A stretch of DNA of 64,000 nt, from positions 28,634,501 through 28,698,500 of the forward strand of contig NC_133002.1 of the NCBI RefSeq assembly GCF_048564905.1, in the 5' to 3' direction. The notes under the pieces were generated by a model, which saw nothing but the letters and a program-made list of their open reading frames with translations, had not been told where the DNA came from and did not search any database. The position numbers were made by a program, and so were the translations under genes. Of the stretch, positions 12,858 through 25,600 are shown piece by piece (the stretch's first letter is position 1; every line of letters starts with the position of its first letter). The stretch is from Vicugna pacos. Its lineage: Eukaryota; Chordata; Mammalia; Artiodactyla; Camelidae.

Positions 12858-15580
12858 GTTTCTCCTGCAACCAGTTCATTTTCTGTTAGATGAACGAACG
12901 TCTCCCCACACGCTCTGTTCTGAGAGACAAGCGTGTGTGAAAGCCGTTCTTCACCTAGCTTGTTGAGAACATAAAGTTTCTCTTCAGTTGAAATCTTCAT
13001 TCAATACATATATATGGGGAGGTATAAGGTCCAAGACGGTTTTACAGTGTAAACTGCAGGAACCTCAATCCGGCACTAGGAAACACACGGAGAAGCCAGA
13101 GTGAGTGTTTCGCCTGTAACCCGTTCCGTTTGTGCTAGATGAACGAAAGTCCCTCAACTTTCTCAGTTCTGAGAGTTAGGCATGTGTGAAAGTCGTCCTT
13201 CACCTAGCTTGTTGGGAACACAAAGTTTCTCATCAGTTGCAAACTCCACTCCATTCTTAATATATGGGGAGGTACAAGCTCCAAGTCGGTTTTACAGTGA
13301 AAACTGCAGGAACTTGGAACCGGCACTAGGAAATACACTGAGAAACCAGAGTGAGTGATTCTCCTGCAACCCAATCCGTTTGTGCTAGATGAACGAACGT
13401 CTCTACATATGCTCAGTTCTGAGAGATAAACATGTGTGAAAGCCGTCCTTCAACTATCTTGTTGGGAACACAAAGTTTCTCTTCAGTTGCAAACTCCAAT
13501 CCATACGTATATAAGGGAATGTACAAGCTCCAAGTCGGTTTTACTGTGAAAAATGTAGGAACTTCAAAACGGTACTAGGAAACACACTGAGAAACCAGAG
13601 TGAGTATTTCTCCCGCAACACTTTCCCTTTATGCTAGATGAATGAACGTCTCTCCACATCCTGAGTTCTGAGGTTTAAGCGTGTGAGAAAGCCGTCCTTC
13701 ACCTAGGTTGTTGGGAACACAAAGTTTCTCTTCAGTTGCAAACTCAACTCAATACGTATATATGGGCATGTACAAGCTCCATGTCGCTTGTACATTGAAA
13801 ACTGCAGGAACATTAAACCGGTACTAGGAAACACACTGAGAAACCAGAGTGAGTGTTTCTCCTACAACCCGTTACCTTTGTGCTAGGTGAATGAACGTCT
13901 CTCCACATGCTCAGTTCTGAGTGTCAAGCGTGTGTGAAAGCCGTCCTTCATCTAACTTGTTGGGAACACAAAGTTTCTCTTCAGTTGCAATCTCCACTCC
14001 ATACACATATATGGGGAGTTACAAGCTCCAAGTTGGTTTTACAGTGGAAACTGCAGGAACTTCAAACCAGCACTAGGAAACACACTGAGAAACCAGAGTG
14101 AGTGTTTCTCCTACAACCCGTTACCTTTGTGCTAGGTGAATGAACGTCTCTCCACATGCTCATTTCTGAGAGGTAAGCGTGTTTGAAATCCGTCCTTCAC
14201 CTAGCTTGTTGGGAACAAAAGTTTCTCTTCAGTTGCAAACTCCACTCCATTCTTTATATATGGGGAGGTACAAGCTCCAAGTCGGTTTTACAGTGAAAAT
14301 TGCAGGAACTTGGAACCGGCACTAGGAAATACACTGAGATACCAGAGTGAGTGATTCTCCTGCAACCCAATCCGTTTGTGCTAGATGAACGAACGTCTCT
14401 CCATATGCTCAGTTCTGAGAGTTAAACATGTGTGAAAGCCGTCCTTCAACTATCTTGTTGGGAACACAAAGTTTCTCTTCAGTTGCAAACTCCAATCCAT
14501 ACGTATAAGGGAATGTACAAGCTCCAAGTCGGTTTTACTGTGAAAAATGTAGGAACTTCACACCGGCACGAGGAAACACACTGAGAACACAGAGTGTGTG
14601 TTTCTCCTACAAACCGTTCCCTTTGTGCTAGATGAATGAACGTCTCTCCACATGCTCAGTTCTGAGAGGTAAGCGTGTTTGAAATCCGTCCTTCAACTAG
14701 CTTGTTGGGAACAAAAGTTTCTCTTCAGTTGCAAACTCCACTCCATACAAATATATGGGGAGGGACAAGATCCAAGTCGGGTTTACAGTGAAAACGGCAG
14801 GAACTTCAAACCGGCACTAGGAAACACACTGAGAAACCAGAGTGAGTGTTTCTCCTGCAACCAGTTCATTTTCTGTTAGATGAACGAACGTCTCCCCACA
14901 CGCTCTTTTCTGAGAGACAAGCGTGTGTGAAAGCCGTTCTTCACCTAGCTTGTTGAGAACATCAAGTTTCTCTTCAGTTGAAATCTTCACTCAATACATA
15001 TATATGGGGAGGTATAAGGTCCAAGACGGTTTTACAGTGTAAGCTGCAGGAACCTCAAACCAGCACTAGGAAACACACGGAGAAGCCAGAGTGAGTGTTT
15101 CGCCTGTAACCCGTTCCGTTTGTGCTAGATGAACGAAAGTCCCTCAACTTCCTCAGTTCTGAGAGTTAGGCATGTGTGAAAGTCGTCCTTCACCTAGCTT
15201 GTTGGGAACACAAAGTTTCTCATCAGTTGCAAACTCCACTCCATACTTAATATATGGGGAGGTACAAGCTCCAAGTCGGTTTTACAGTGAAAACTGCAGG
15301 AACTTGGAACCGGCACTAGGAAATACACTGAGAAACCAGAGTGAGTGATTCACCTGCAACCCAATCCGTTTGTGCTAGATGAACGAACGTCTCTACATAT
15401 GCTCAGTTCTGAGAGATAAACATGTGTGAAAGCCGTCCTTCAACTATCTTGTTGGGAACACAAAGTTTCTCTTCAGTTGCAAACTCCAATCCATACGTAT
15501 ATAAGGGAATGTACAAGCTCCAAGTCGGTTTTACTGTGAAAAATGTAGGAACTTCAAAACGGCACTAGGAAACACACTGA
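12600..15580 (+). repeat. Zone of 4- and 8-monomer periodicity
   Basis: 12600-13590 matches 14590-15580 at offset 1,990 (8 monomers). Within the zone, the dimer marked by 'aacttggaaccggcac', 'ggaaatacactgag' and 'caacccaatccg' occurs near 13.25, 14.25 and 15.24 kb, about 994 bp (4 monomers) apart. Two neighbouring units at about 13851 and 14099 also share 'cccgttacctttgtgctagg'. The zone is therefore a small nested higher-order array. The matching part of the second large copy (35.46-36.55 kb) has only some of these units. Confidence 0.85.
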
Positions 15581-16199
15581 GAACCCAGAGTGTGTGTTTC
15601 TTCTGCAACCCATTCCCTTTGTGCTAGATGAACGAACGTAACAGCACACGCTCAGTTCTGAGAGTCAAGCGGGTGTGAAAGCCATACTTCACCTAGCTTG
15701 TTGGGAACACAAAGTTTCTCTTCAGTTGCAAACTCGACTCCATACATATATATATGGAGGGACAATCTCCAAATCAGTTTTAAAATGAAAACTGCAAGAA
15801 CATCAAACCGGTACAAGCAATCACAATCAGAAACATGAGTGATTGTTTCCCCTGCAACAAATTCCCCTTGTGCTAGATGAAACAAAGGCTCTCCACATGC
15901 TCATTTCAGAGACTGAACCGTGTGTGAAAGCCTTCGTTCACCTAGCTTGTTGGGAACACAAAGATATTCTTCAGTTGTAATCTCCACTCCATAAATATAT
16001 ATGGGTAGGTACAAGCTCCAAATAGGTTTTACAGTGCAAACTGTAGAAACTTCTAAGCCACATTAGGAAACACACTGAGATCCCAGAGGGAATGTTTTTC
16101 CTGCAACCCTTTCTCTTTGTGTTAGATGAACGAACGTCTCTCCACATGCTCAGTTCTGAGAATTAAGCGTGTGTGAAAGCCTTCCTTCACATAGCTTGT

Positions 16200-17564
16200 T
16201 GGGAACACAAAGTTTCTCTTCAGTTGCAAACTTCACTCCATACATATATGGGGAAGTACAGGCTCCAAGTCGGTTTTACAGTGATAACTGCTGGAAAATC
16301 AAACCGGCACTAGGAAACACACTGAGAAACCTGAGTGAGTGTTTCTCCTGCAACCAGTTTCCTTTGTGCTAGATGAACGAACGTCTCTCCAAACGCTCAC
16401 TTCTCATAACTAAGCTTGTGTGAAAGCCTTACTTCACATTGATTGTTGGGAACACAAAGTTTCTCTTCAGTTGCAAATTCCACTCCATGTATATATGGGG
16501 AGTGACAAGCTCCAAGTCGGTTTTACAGTGAAAACTGCAGGAACATCAAACCGGCAATAGGAAACAAAATGAGAAATAGAGTGATTGTTTCTCCTATAAC
16601 TCGTTCCCTTTGTGCTAGGTGAACAAACGTCTCTCATCACGCTCAGTTCTGAGAGTTAAATGAGTGTGAGAGCCGTCCTTCACATAGCTTGTTTTGTACA
16701 AAAAGTTTCTCTTCAGTTGCATACTCCACTCCATACATATATATGGGGAGGTACAGTCTCAAAGTTGGATTTACAGTGAAAAATACAGGAACTTCAAAAC
16801 GGCACTAGGAAACACACTGAGAATCCAGAGTGAATGTTTCCCCTGCAACCGATTCCCTTTGTGCTAGATGAACGAACGTCTCTCCACATTCTCAGTTCTG
16901 AGAGTTAACCGTGTGTGAAAGACAGCCTTCTCCTAGCTTGTTGGGAACACAAAGTTTCTCTTCAGTTGCAAACTCCACTCCATATATATATGGGGAAGTA
17001 CAGGCTCCAAGTCGGTTTTACAATGATAACTGCTGGAAATTCAAACCGGCACTAGGAAACACACTGAGAAACCTGAGTGAGTGTTTCTCCTGCAACCAGT
17101 TTCCTTTGTGCTAGATGAACGAACGTCTCTCCAAACGCTCACTTCTCATAACTAAGCTTGTGTGAAAGCCTTACTTCACATTGATTGTTGGGAACACAAA
17201 GTTTCTCTTCAGTTGCAAATTCCACTCCATGTATATATGGGGAGGGACAAGCTCCAAGTCGGTTTTACAGTGAAAACTGCAGGAACATCAAACCGGCAAT
17301 AGGAAACAAACTGAGAAACACAGTGATTGTTTCTCCTATAACTCGTTCCCTTTGTGCTAGGTGAACCAACGTCTCTCATCACGCTCAGTTCTGAGAGTTA
17401 AATGAGTGTGAGAGCCGTCCTTCACATAGCTTGTTTTGTACAAAAAGTTTCTCTTCAGTTGCATACTCCACTCCATACATATATATGGGGAGGTATAGTC
17501 TCAAAGTTGGATTTACAGTGAAAAATACAGGAACTTCAAAACGGCACTAGGAAACACACTGAGA
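16200..17564 (+). repeat. Local 3-monomer duplication, period 742 bp
   Basis: About 16200-16822 matches 16942-17564 at offset 742. Both copies carry the rare 'ggggaagtacaggctcc', 'ctcacttctcataactaagc', 'ccatgtatatatgggg' and 'tcatcacgctcag'. I estimate identity near 97%, with differences such as 'atactccat'/'atactccac' and 'gtacagtc'/'gtatagtc'. The 119 bp between the matched parts is not duplicated. Confidence 0.85.
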
Positions 17565-17880
17565 AAACAGAATGAGTGTTCCCCTGCGACCAGTTCCCCT
17601 TTTGCTTGATGAAATAAAGTCTCTTCACATGCTCAATTCATAGAATTAAGCGTGTGTGAAAGCCTCCCTTCACCTAGCTTGTTGGGAACACAAAGGTATA
17701 CTTCAGTTGAAATCTCCACTCCATATATATATATGGGGAGGAACAAGCTCCAACTAGGTTATACAATGAAACCTGCAGAATATTCTAAGCCGCATTAGGA
17801 AACACACTGAGATCCCAGAGTGAATGTTTCCCCTGCAACCGATTCCCTTTGTGCTAGATGAACGAACGTTCTCCACATGA

Positions 17881-18010
17881 TCCGTTCGAAAGAAAAGCGT
17901 TTGTGAAAGCCGTCCTTCATATAGCTTGTTGGAAACCCAAAGTTTGTCTTCCGTTGCATACTCCACTCCATACATATATATGGGGAGGTACAATCTCAAA
18001 GTTGGATTTA
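17881..18010 (+). repeat. Chimeric C/A monomer
   Basis: The left part has C-type marks ('aaagaaaagcgtttgtg', 'catatagcttgttgg'). The right part has A-type marks ('gcatactcc', 'gaggtacaatctcaaagttgg') where C should give 'gacaactcc' and 'gggtaggttc'. The switch lies between about 17925 and 17956. This is what one exchange between two different monomer types in register would leave. Confidence 0.75.
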
Positions 18011-19229
18011 CAGTGAAAACTGCAGGAACTTCAAACCGCCACTAGGAATCACACAGAGAAACCAGAGTGAGTGTTTCCCCTGCAACAAGTTCCCCTTTTG
18101 CTTGATGAAACAACGTCTCTTCACACGCTCAGTTCTGAGAGTTAAGAATGTGTGAAAGCCGTCCTTCACCTAGCTTGTTGGGAACACAAAGTTTCTCTTT
18201 AGTTACAAACTCCATTCCATACATATATACGCGGAGGTAAAAGTTCCAAGACGTTTTGACAGTGAAAATTGCAGGAACTTCAAACCGGCACTATTAAACA
18301 CACTGAAAAATCAGAGTGAGTGTTTCCCTTGCAACCCGTCCCGTTTGTACTAGATGAACGAACGTCTCTCCACATGCTCAGTTCTGAGATTTAAGCGTGT
18401 GTGAAAGCCGTCCTTCACCTAGCTTGTTGGGAACACAAAGTTTCTCTCCAGGTGCAAACTCCAATCCATACATATATATGGAGATGTACAAGCTCCAAGT
18501 CGTTTTTACACTGAAAACTGCAGGAACTTCAAAACGGCACTAGGAAACACACTAGAACCCAGAGTGAGTGTTTCTCCTACATCCCGTTCCCTTTTTTGCT
18601 AGATGAACCAACGTCTCTCCACACGCACAGTTCTGAGAGTTAAACGAGTGTGAAAGCCGTCCTTCACCTAGCTTGTTTTGTATACAAAATTTCTCTTCAG
18701 TTGCATACTCCACTCCATACATATATATGGGGAGGTACAATCTTAAATTCGGATTTACAGTGAAAACTACAGGAACTTCAAAACGTCATTAGGAAACACA
18801 CTGAGAAAACAGAGTGATTGTTTCCCCTGCAACAAGTTCCCCTTTTGCTTGATGAAATAAAGTCTCTCCACATGCTCAATTCATAGAATTCAGCGTGTGT
18901 GATATCCTCCCTTCACCTAGCTTGTTGGGAACACAAAGGTATACTTCAGTTGAAATCACCACTCCATACGTATATATGGGGAGGAACAAGTTCCAACTAC
19001 GTTTTACAGTGAAACCTGCAGAATATTCTAAGCCGCATTAGGAAACACACTGAAATCCCAGAGTGAATGTTTCCCCTGCAACCGATTCCCTTTGTGCTAG
19101 ATGAATGAACGTTCTCCACATGATCCGTTCTGAAAGAAAAGCGTTTGTGAAAGCCGTCCTTCATGTAGCTTGTGGGAACACAAACTTTCTCTTCAGTTGA
19201 CAACTCCACTCCATACATATATATGGGTA

Positions 19230-21227
19230 GTTTCAAGCTCCAAGTCGGTTTTACAGTGAAAACTGCAGGAACTTCAAACCGGCCCTAGGAAACACACTGA
19301 GAAACCAGAGAGAGTGTTTCTCCTACAACCCGCTACCTTAGTGCTAGATGAATGAACGTCTCTCCACATGCTCAGTTCTGAGAGGTAAGCGTGTTTGAAA
19401 TCCGTCCTTCAACTAGCTTGTTGGAAACAAATGTTTCTCTTCAGTTGCAAACTCCACTCCATACATATATATGGGGAGGGACAAGCTCCAAGTCGGGTTT
19501 ACAGTGAAAATTGCAGGAACTTCTAACCGGCACTAGGAAACAAACTGAGAAACCAGAGTGAGTGTTTCTCCTGCAACCAGTTCATTTTCTGCTAGATGAA
19601 TGAACGGCTCACCATACGCTATGTTCTAAGAGACAAGCGTGTGTGAAAGCCGTTCTTCACCTAGCTTGTTGAGAACATCAAGTTTCTCTTCAGTTGAAAT
19701 CTTCACTCCATACATATATACGGGGAGGTATAATGTCCAAGACGGTTCTACAGTGTAAACTGCAGGAACCTCAAACCGGCACTAGGAAACACACGGAGAA
19801 GCCAGAGTGAGTGTTTCGCCTGTAACCCGTTCTGTTTGTGCTAGATGAACGAATGTCTCTCAACATCCTCAGTTCTGAGAGTTAGGCATGTGTGAAAGTC
19901 GTCCTTCACCTAGCTTGTTGCGAACACAAAGTTTCTCTTCAGTTGCCAACTCCAATCCATACATATATATGGGGAGGTTCAAGCTCCAAGTCGGTTTTAC
20001 AGTGAAAAGAGCAGGAACTTCAAACCGGCACTAGGAAACACACTTAGAAACCAGAGTGAGTGTTTTGCCTGCAACCATTTTCCTTTCTGCTAGATGAACG
20101 AACGTCTCTCCACATGCTCAGTTCTGCGATTTAAGCGTGTGTGAAAGCCGTCCTTCACCTAGCTTGTTGGGAACACAAAGTTTCTCTTCAGTTGCAAACT
20201 CCACTCCATACATATATATGGGGAGATACAAGTTCCAAGTCGGTTTTACTGTGAAAATTGCAGGAACTTCAAACCGGCACTAGGAATCACACTAAGAAAC
20301 CACAGTGAGTGTTTCTCCTGCAACCCGTTCCCTTTGTGCTAGATGAATGGACGTCTCTCTACATGCTCAATTCTGAGTGTTAAGCATGTGTGAAAGCCTT
20401 CCTTCACCTAGCTTGTTGGGAACACAATGTTTCTCTTTATTTGCAAACTCCATTCCATACATATATATGGGAAGGGATTATCTCTAAGTCGGTTTTACAG
20501 TTAAAACTGCTGGAACATCAAACCGGCACTAGGAAACTCACTGAGAAACGAGAGTGAGTGTTTCCCCTGCAACCACTTCATTTTCTGCTAGATGAACGAA
20601 CGGCTCACCACACGCTCTGTTCTGAGAAACAAGCATGTATGAAAGCCGTTATTCACCTAGCTTGTTGAGAACATAAAGTTTCTCTTCAATTGAAATCTTC
20701 ACTCCCTACATATATATGGGGAGGTAAAAGGTCCAAGAAGGTTTTACAGTGTAAACTGTAGTAACCTTAAACCGGCACTAGGAAACACACGGAGAATCCA
20801 GAGTGAGTGTTTCGCCTGTAACCCGTTCCATTTGTGCTAGATGAACGAAAGTCTCTCAACATCGTCAGTTCTGAGAGTTAGGCATGTGTGAAATCCGTAC
20901 TTTACCTAGCTTGTAGGGAAAACAAAGTTTCTCTTCAGTGGCAAACTCCAGTCCATACTTTATATATGGGGAGGTACAAACTCCAAGTCGGATTTACAGT
21001 GAAAAATGCAGGATCATCTAACCGGCACTAGGTAACACACTGACATCCCAGAGTGAGTGTTTCTCCTACAACCCGTTCCTTTTTGCTAGATGAACCAACG
21101 TCTCTCCACACGCTCTGTTCTGAGAGTTAAACGAGTGTGAATGCCGTCTTTCACCTAGCTTGTTTTGTACACAAAGTTTCTCTTCAGTTGCATAATCCAC
21201 TCCATACATATATATGGGGAGGTACAA
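19230..21227 (+). repeat. 8-monomer K block, copy 2
   Basis: Aligns with 8550-10547 at offset 10,681, becoming 10,680 after a 1-bp difference in the T run near 21080. Single-base differences are few, for example 'agactgttctac' versus 'agacggttctac'. After 21227 this copy carries 'aatcttaaagtcgg', which the first copy lacks. Confidence 0.87.
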
Positions 21228-22340
21228 TCTTAAAGTCGGATTTACAGTGAATACTGCAGGAACTTCAAGACGGCACTAGGAAACACACTGAGAACCCAGA
21301 GTGAGTGTTTCTCCTACATCCCGTTCCTTTTGTGCTAGATGAACCAACGTCTCTCCACACGCTCAGTTCTGAGAGTTAAACGATTGTGAAAGCCGTCCGT
21401 CACCTAGCTTGTTTTGTACCCAAAGTTTCTCTTTAGTTGCATACTCCACTCCATACATATATATGGGGAGGTACAAACTCAAATTAGGATTTAGAGAAAA
21501 CTGTAGGAACTTCAAAACGGCACTAGGAAACACACTGAGAAACCAGAGTGAGTGTTTCTCCTGCAAACCATTCTCTTTGTGTCAGAAGAATGAACGTTCT
21601 CCACATGCTCCATTCTGAGAAAAAATCGTTTGTGAAAGCCGTCCTTCACCTAGCTTGTTGAGAACACAAAATTTCTCTTCAGTTGCAAACACATCTCCAT
21701 ATATATATATGGGGAGGTACATGCTCCAAGTCGGATTTACAGTGAAAAATGCAGGAACTTCAAACCGGCACAAGGAATCACACTCAGAAAACTGAGTCAT
21801 TGTTTCCCCTGCAACAAATTCACCTTGTGCTAGATGAAACAACGTCTCTCCACATGCTCAATTCAGAGACTTAACCGTGAGTGAAACCCTTCATTTACCT
21901 AGCATGTTTGGAACACAAAGATATTCTTCAGTTGGAAACCCCACTCCATACATATATATGGGGAGGTACAAGCTCCGAATACTTTTTAAAGTGCAAACTG
22001 CAGAAACTTCTAAGCCGCATTAGGAAACACACTGAGATCGCAGAGTGAATGTTTCTCCTACAAGCCATTCTCTTTGAGCTAGATGAACGAACGTCTCTCC
22101 ACATGCTCAATTCTGAGAGTTAAGCATGTGTGAAACCCTTCCTTCACCTAGCTTGTTGGGAACACAAACTTTCTCTTTAGTTGCAAACGCCATTCCATAC
22201 ATATATATTGGGAGGTAAAAGTTCCAAGTCGGATTGACAGTGAAAATTGCAGGAACTTCAAACCGGCACTAGGAAACACACTGACAACCCAGAGTGAGTG
22301 TTTCTCCTACAAACCGTTCCCTTTGTGCTAGATGAAAGAA
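21228..22340 (+). repeat. Junction segment with one monomer more than its relatives
   Basis: Two consecutive monomers here, one with 'cttcaagacggcac' (about 21270) and one with 'ctcaaattaggattta' (about 21478), correspond to one monomer each at 10.55 kb and 33.15 kb. From about 21582 the segment follows 10653 onward (offset 10,929). Near 21965 it jumps to follow 12275 onward (offset about 9,690), which skips five monomers. It is thus a mosaic of two parts of the 10.6-12.6 kb block. Confidence 0.78.
21697..21712. other. AT-rich palindrome of the monomer (perfect example)
   Basis: The 16 bases 'ccatatatatatatgg' are a perfect palindrome. An identical one is at 827-842. Most units have the near form 'ccatacatatatatgg' at this place, often within wider 'ctcc ... 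ggag' symmetry. It is present about once per 249 bp throughout. Shortened forms such as 'ccatgtatatatgg' account for part of the monomer length variation. The site could form a hairpin or bind a protein, but nothing in the sequence proves either. Confidence 0.7.
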
Positions 22341-23199
22341 CGTCTCTCCACATGCTCAGTTCTGAGAATTAAGCGTGTGTGAAAGCCTTCCTTCACATAG
22401 CTTGTTGGGAACACAAAGTTTCTCTTCAGTTGCATACTCCACTCCATACATATATATGGGGAGGTACAAACTCAAAGTCGGATTTACAGTGAATACTGCA
22501 GGAACTTCAAAACGGCACTAAGAAACACACTGAGAATCCAGAGTGAGTGTTTCTCCTGCAAACCATTTGGTTTGTTCCAGATGAACGAACGTTCTCCACA
22601 TGCTCCATTCTCAGAGAAAAGCGTTTGTGAAAGTCATCCTTCATCAAGCTTGTTGGGAACACAAAATTTCTCTTCAGTTGCAAACTCAAATCCATATATA
22701 CATATGGGGAGGTACATGCTCCAAGTCGGTTTTACAGTGAAAAATGCAGGGACTTCAAACCGGCACTAGGAATCACTCTCAGAAACCTGAGTGATTGTTT
22801 CCCCTGCAACAAGTTCACCTTGTGCTAGATGAAACAACGTCTTTCCACATGCTCATTTCAGAGACTTAACCGTGAGTGAAAGTGTTCATTCACCTAGCAT
22901 GTTTGGAACACAAAGGTATTCTTCAGTTGGAAACTCCACTCCATACATATATATGGGTAGGTACAAGCTCCAAAGAGTTTTTACAGTGCAAACTGCAGAA
23001 ACTTCTAAGCTGCATTAGGAAACACACTGAGATCCCAGAGTGAATGTTTCTCCTGCAAACCATTCCCTTTGTGCTAGGTGAACGAACACTCTCCACATGA
23101 TCCGTTATGAGAGATAAGCGTTTGTGAATGCCGTCCTTCATGTAGCTTGTTGGGAACACAAAGTTTCTCTTCAGTTGCCAACTCCACTCCATACATATA

Positions 23200-24220
23200 T
23201 ATGGGGAGGTTCAAGCTCCAAGTCGGTTTTATAGTGAAAAGAGCAGGAATTTCAAACCGGCACTAGGAAACACACTGAGAAACCAGAGTGAGTGTTTTGC
23301 CTGCAACCATTTTCCTTTCTGCTAGATGAACGAACGTCTCTCCACATGCTCAGTTCTGAGATTTAAGCTTGTGTGAAAGCCGTCCTTCACCTAGCTTGTT
23401 GGGAACACATAGTTTCTCTTCAGTAGCAAACTCCACTCCATACATATATATGGTGAGATACAAGTTCCAAGACGGTTTTACTGTGAAAACTGCAGGAACT
23501 TCAAACCGGCACTAGGAAACACACTAAGATACCAGAGTGAGTGTTTCTCCTGCAACCCGTTCCCTTTGTGCTAGATGAATGGACGTCTCTCTACATGCTC
23601 AATTCTGAGTGTTAAGCATGTGTGAAAGCCTTCCTTCACCTAGCTTGTTGGGAACACAATGTTTCTCTTTAGTTGCAAACTCCATTCCATACATATATAT
23701 GGGAAGGGATAAGCTCTAAGTCGGTTTTACAGTTAAAACTGCTGGAACATCAAACCGGCACTAGGAAACTCACAGAGAATCGAGAGTGAATGTTTCTCCT
23801 GCAACCAGTTCATTTTCTGCTAGATGAATGAACGGCTCACCACACGCTCTGTTCTGAGAGACAAGCGTGTGTGAAAGCCGTTCTTCACCTAGCTTGTTGA
23901 GAACAAAAAGTTTCTCTTCAGTTGAAATCTTCACTCCCTACATATATATGGGGAGGTATAAGGTCCAAGAAGGTTTTACAGTGTAAACTGTAGGAACCTC
24001 AAACCGGCACTAGGAAACACACGGAGAATCCAGAGTGAGTGTTTCGCCTGTAACCCGTTCCATTTGTGCTAGATGAACGAAATTCTCTCAACATCCTCAG
24101 TTCTGAGAGTTAGGCATGTGTGAAATCCGACCTTTACCTAGCTTGTAGGGAACACAAAGTTTCTCTTCAGTGGCAAACTCCACTCCATACTTTATATATG
24201 GGGAGGTACAAGCTCCAAGT
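23200..24220 (+). repeat. K block, partial copy 3
   Basis: Aligns with about 9287-10307 at offset about 13,913 (56 monomers). Marks shared are 'aaaagagcagg', 'gataagctctaagtcgg', 'cggctcaccacacgctctg' and 'ccatactttatatatgggg'. It is less close than the other copies, with changes such as 'gaacttc' to 'gaatttc'. Confidence 0.78.
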
Positions 24221-24249
24221 CGGTTTTACAGTGAAAACTGCAGTAACTT

Positions 24250-25600
24250 GGAACCGGCACTAGGAAATACACTGAGAAACCAGATTGAGTGATTCTACTG
24301 CAACACATTCTGTTTGTACCAGATGAAAAAACGTTCTCCAATGCTCCATTATCATAGAAAAGCATTTGTGAAAGCCGTCCTTCAATAAGCTTGTTGGGAA
24401 CACAAAATTTCTCTTCAGTTGCAAACTCAAATCCATATATATATATGGGGAGATACATGCTCCAATCGGTTTTACAGTTAAAAATGCAGGAACTTCAAAC
24501 CGGCACTAGGAATCACTCTCAGAAACCTGAGTGATTGTTTCCCCTGCAACAAGTTCACCTTGTGCTAGATGAAACAACATCTCTCCACATGATCTTTTCA
24601 GAGATTAACCGTGAGTGAAAGCGTTCATTCACCTAGCATGTTTGGAACACAAAGATATTCTTCAGTTGGAAACTCCTCTCCATACATATATATGGGGAGG
24701 TACAAGCTCAAAAGAGTTTTTACAGTGCAAATTGCAGAAAAATCTAAGCTGCATTAGGAAACACACTGAGATCCCAGAGTGAATGTTTCTCCTGCAACCC
24801 ATACCCTTTGTGCTAGACGAACGAACGCTCTAAACATGATCCGTTATGAGAGAAAAGTGTTTGTGAAAGCCTTCCTTCATGTAGCTTGTTGGGAACACAA
24901 AGTTTCTCTTCAGTTGCCAACTCCACTCCATACATATGTATGAGTAGGTTCAAGCTCCAAGACGGTTTTACAGTGAAAACTGCAGGAACTTCGAACCGGC
25001 ACTAGAAAACACACTGAGAACCCAGAGTGAGTGTTTCTCCTGCAACCCGTTCCCTTTGTGCTAGATGAACGAACGTCTCTTCACACGCTCAGTTCTGAGA
25101 GATAAGCGTGTGTGCAAGCTGTCCTTCACCTAGCTTGTTGGGAACACAAAATTTCTCTTCAGTTGCAAACTCCACTCCATACATATATATGGTGATATAC
25201 AAGTTCCAAGTCGGTTTCACAGTGAAAACAGCAGGAACTTCAAACCGGCACTAGGAAACACACTAAGATACCAGAGTGAGTGTTTCTCCTGCAACCCGTT
25301 CCCTTTGTGCTAGATGAATGGACGTGTCTCTACATGCTCAATTCTGAGTGTTAAGCATGTGTGAGAGCCTTCCTTCACCTAGCTTGTTGGGAACACAATG
25401 TTTCTCTTAAGTTGCAATCTCCATTCCATACATATATATGGGGAGGTAAAAGTTCCAAGTCGGTTTGACAGTGAAAACTGCAGGAACTTCCAACCGACAA
25501 TAGGAAACAAACTGAGAAACCAGAGTGAGTGTTTGTCCTGCAAACCGTTCCGTTTGTGATAGATGAACGAACGTCTCTCCACATGCTCAGTTCTGAGTTA
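24250..25600 (+). repeat. Mixed monomers with D-E pair and C type
   Basis: The stretch begins with an E-like sequence, holds a D-E pair near 24550-24780 and a C-type monomer near 24830-24960 ('tgatccgttatgag'), then more ordinary units. I found no long co-linear match elsewhere. It leads into the diverged island. Confidence 0.7.
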
